Both the position numbers and the translations under genes were made by a program. A stretch of DNA of 6,191 nt from Tepidisphaeraceae bacterium (GTDB taxonomy: Bacteria > Planctomycetota > Phycisphaerae > Tepidisphaerales > Tepidisphaeraceae): assembly GCA_025450555.1 (NCBI GenBank), contig JANWHF010000036.1, positions 1 to 6,191 on the forward strand. The letters are read 5' to 3'. The notes beneath the pieces were generated by a model that was not told the origin of the DNA, searched no databases, and saw only the letters and a list, made by a program, of their open reading frames with translations. Positions 5,542-6,191 of this stretch are shown in pieces (positions within the stretch are counted from its first letter, which is position 1; each line of letters opens with the position of its first letter).

Positions 5542-6191
5542 CTACGCTGCCTTGGCGTGGGCCAGGGCGGCGGGTTTGGCCAAGAACGAAGTGAGCTGGT
5601 GCCAGTTGATGGGCAGCCGCAGTGCGAGCACATTGGGCGGACATTCCAGGACGCCATTGGCATCCAGCCCGCTGAGGTAGAGCGTGTTGAGCGATTCGCC
5701 GCCCTGGACGTCTGCTATTTCCTTGATTTGCCGGGTGGCAACGGCGGGCGGCGTCGACCGTGGTGCGGCGATAATCAGCGCCTGGAATCTGTTGAGCTCT
5801 TTAAGACCCGCGGGAAAGCCGGGAATCAGCGAGACGTTGGGCCCGCTCAACTTGAGCAGGCTGTGAAGCGGATCGAGGACCGCATATTCGGCGTGGCGGA
5901 TATAGCCGACGGAAAGGTCCGATTTGGCTGAAAGCTCCGGCGGGCTGGCCGCCTCTGAAGGATAAAACGCTCCAGACATCGCCAGCACCTGTGCTCGCAG
6001 GGCCGCGTCATCGATGTTGGGCATTGATTCGCCGAATGTTGCGTTACATTCCAAATGGCTCAACGGAACGATCGGCTCATCGGCGCCAGCCTCGAAACGC
6101 AGGCCGTGCGCATAGACATTAGCGATGCGCAGCATCCGTCCCAGCACGCTGCCGGAGCCTGACGGGCGCTTGTAGACCGCGCGCTCGAAGA
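5542..6191 (-). CDS. Probable HDOD/HD-type protein with degenerate receiver domain, 5' end outside window
   Basis: The minus-strand frame is open from the right edge to TAG at 5542-5544; 215 codons are visible. The GTG at 6147 is an internal codon, since reading continues upstream (FERAVYKRPSGSGS). The first visible part, RMLRIANVYAHGLRFEAGADEPIVPL, resembles the end of an HDOD or related HD domain, where a helix 'hhxhADxhAxxhG' is usual. From about 6191 minus 300 bases onward the protein has a receiver-like order: AVLDPLHSLLKLSG, a strand-helix repeat, FQALIIAAP (the phospho-acceptor Asp position is Ala), an amphipathic helix, TLYLSGLDANG, then LALRLPINWHQLTSFL, equivalent to the receiver 'KPI...L' end. 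The acidic pair and the Lys are missing, so phosphorylation is not expected. It may sense or relay signals by protein contact. Its stop lies 8 bases from that of the convergent upstream neighbour, with no terminator between. The open frame is certain; the domain assignments are by eye. Confidence 0.6.
   Translation of the reverse strand, partial: FERAVYKRPSGSGSVLGRMLRIANVYAHGLRFEAGADEPIVPLSHLECNATFGESMPNIDDAALRAQVLAMSGAFYPSEAASPPELSAKSDLSVGYIRHAEYAVLDPLHSLLKLSGPNVSLIPGFPAGLKELNRFQALIIAAPRSTPPAVATRQIKEIADVQGGESLNTLYLSGLDANGVLECPPNVLALRLPINWHQLTSFLAKPAALAHAKAA

Noticed and set aside
4970..5644. Minus-strand open frame (224 codons) under the end of the Asn-synthetase-like gene
   Set aside because: Antisense to well-supported coding sequence; Arg/Pro/Gln-rich shadow translation.

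Overview
The window looks like chromosomal DNA of a GC-rich, Gram-negative-type bacterium, most likely a planctomycete or close relative. The main reason is the gene at 2384-3619, which encodes a secreted protein with a planctomycete-type cytochrome c motif (CFRCH, then MPPK), EF-hands and Gly-rich linkers. An LptB ATPase shows that the organism exports lipopolysaccharide. Phylum is inferred from protein style only; no rRNA or tRNA is present.

Layout, left to right. Two minus-strand genes lie at the left: lptB (642-1481) and, downstream of it, a secreted LolA/DUF2092-like protein whose 3' end is cut by the left edge (1-524). Next is a 579-base gene-free stretch (1482-2060). It is less GC-rich than its surroundings and holds two identical 13-mers that each contain a perfect DnaA box, further near-boxes, an AT-rich tract, and the probable promoter and long leader of a cold-shock protein gene (2061-2279, plus). 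A bidirectional terminator (2312-2339) separates this gene from the convergent cytochrome/EF-hand gene. A 174-base divergent spacer follows, then an asparagine-synthetase-like gene (3794-5533, plus) that lacks the glutaminase cysteine and has an uncertain start. It converges, with only 8 bases between stop codons, on a minus-strand gene running off the right edge (5542-6191). That last gene encodes what looks like the C-terminal end of an HDOD/HD-type domain plus a degenerate receiver domain.

The genes do not form one pathway. lptB and the LolA-like protein both belong to the cell envelope and could be co-transcribed. The cold-shock gene, the cytochrome/EF-hand gene, the Asn-synthetase-like gene and the HDOD-like gene each appear to be separate units. 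I see no transposase, CRISPR array, phage gene or recognisable defence system. The most interesting points are the cytochrome domain that appears split by about 280 residues of EF-hands and Gly-rich linkers, the DnaA-box cluster, and a hairpin that could mask the ribosome-binding site of the cold-shock gene.
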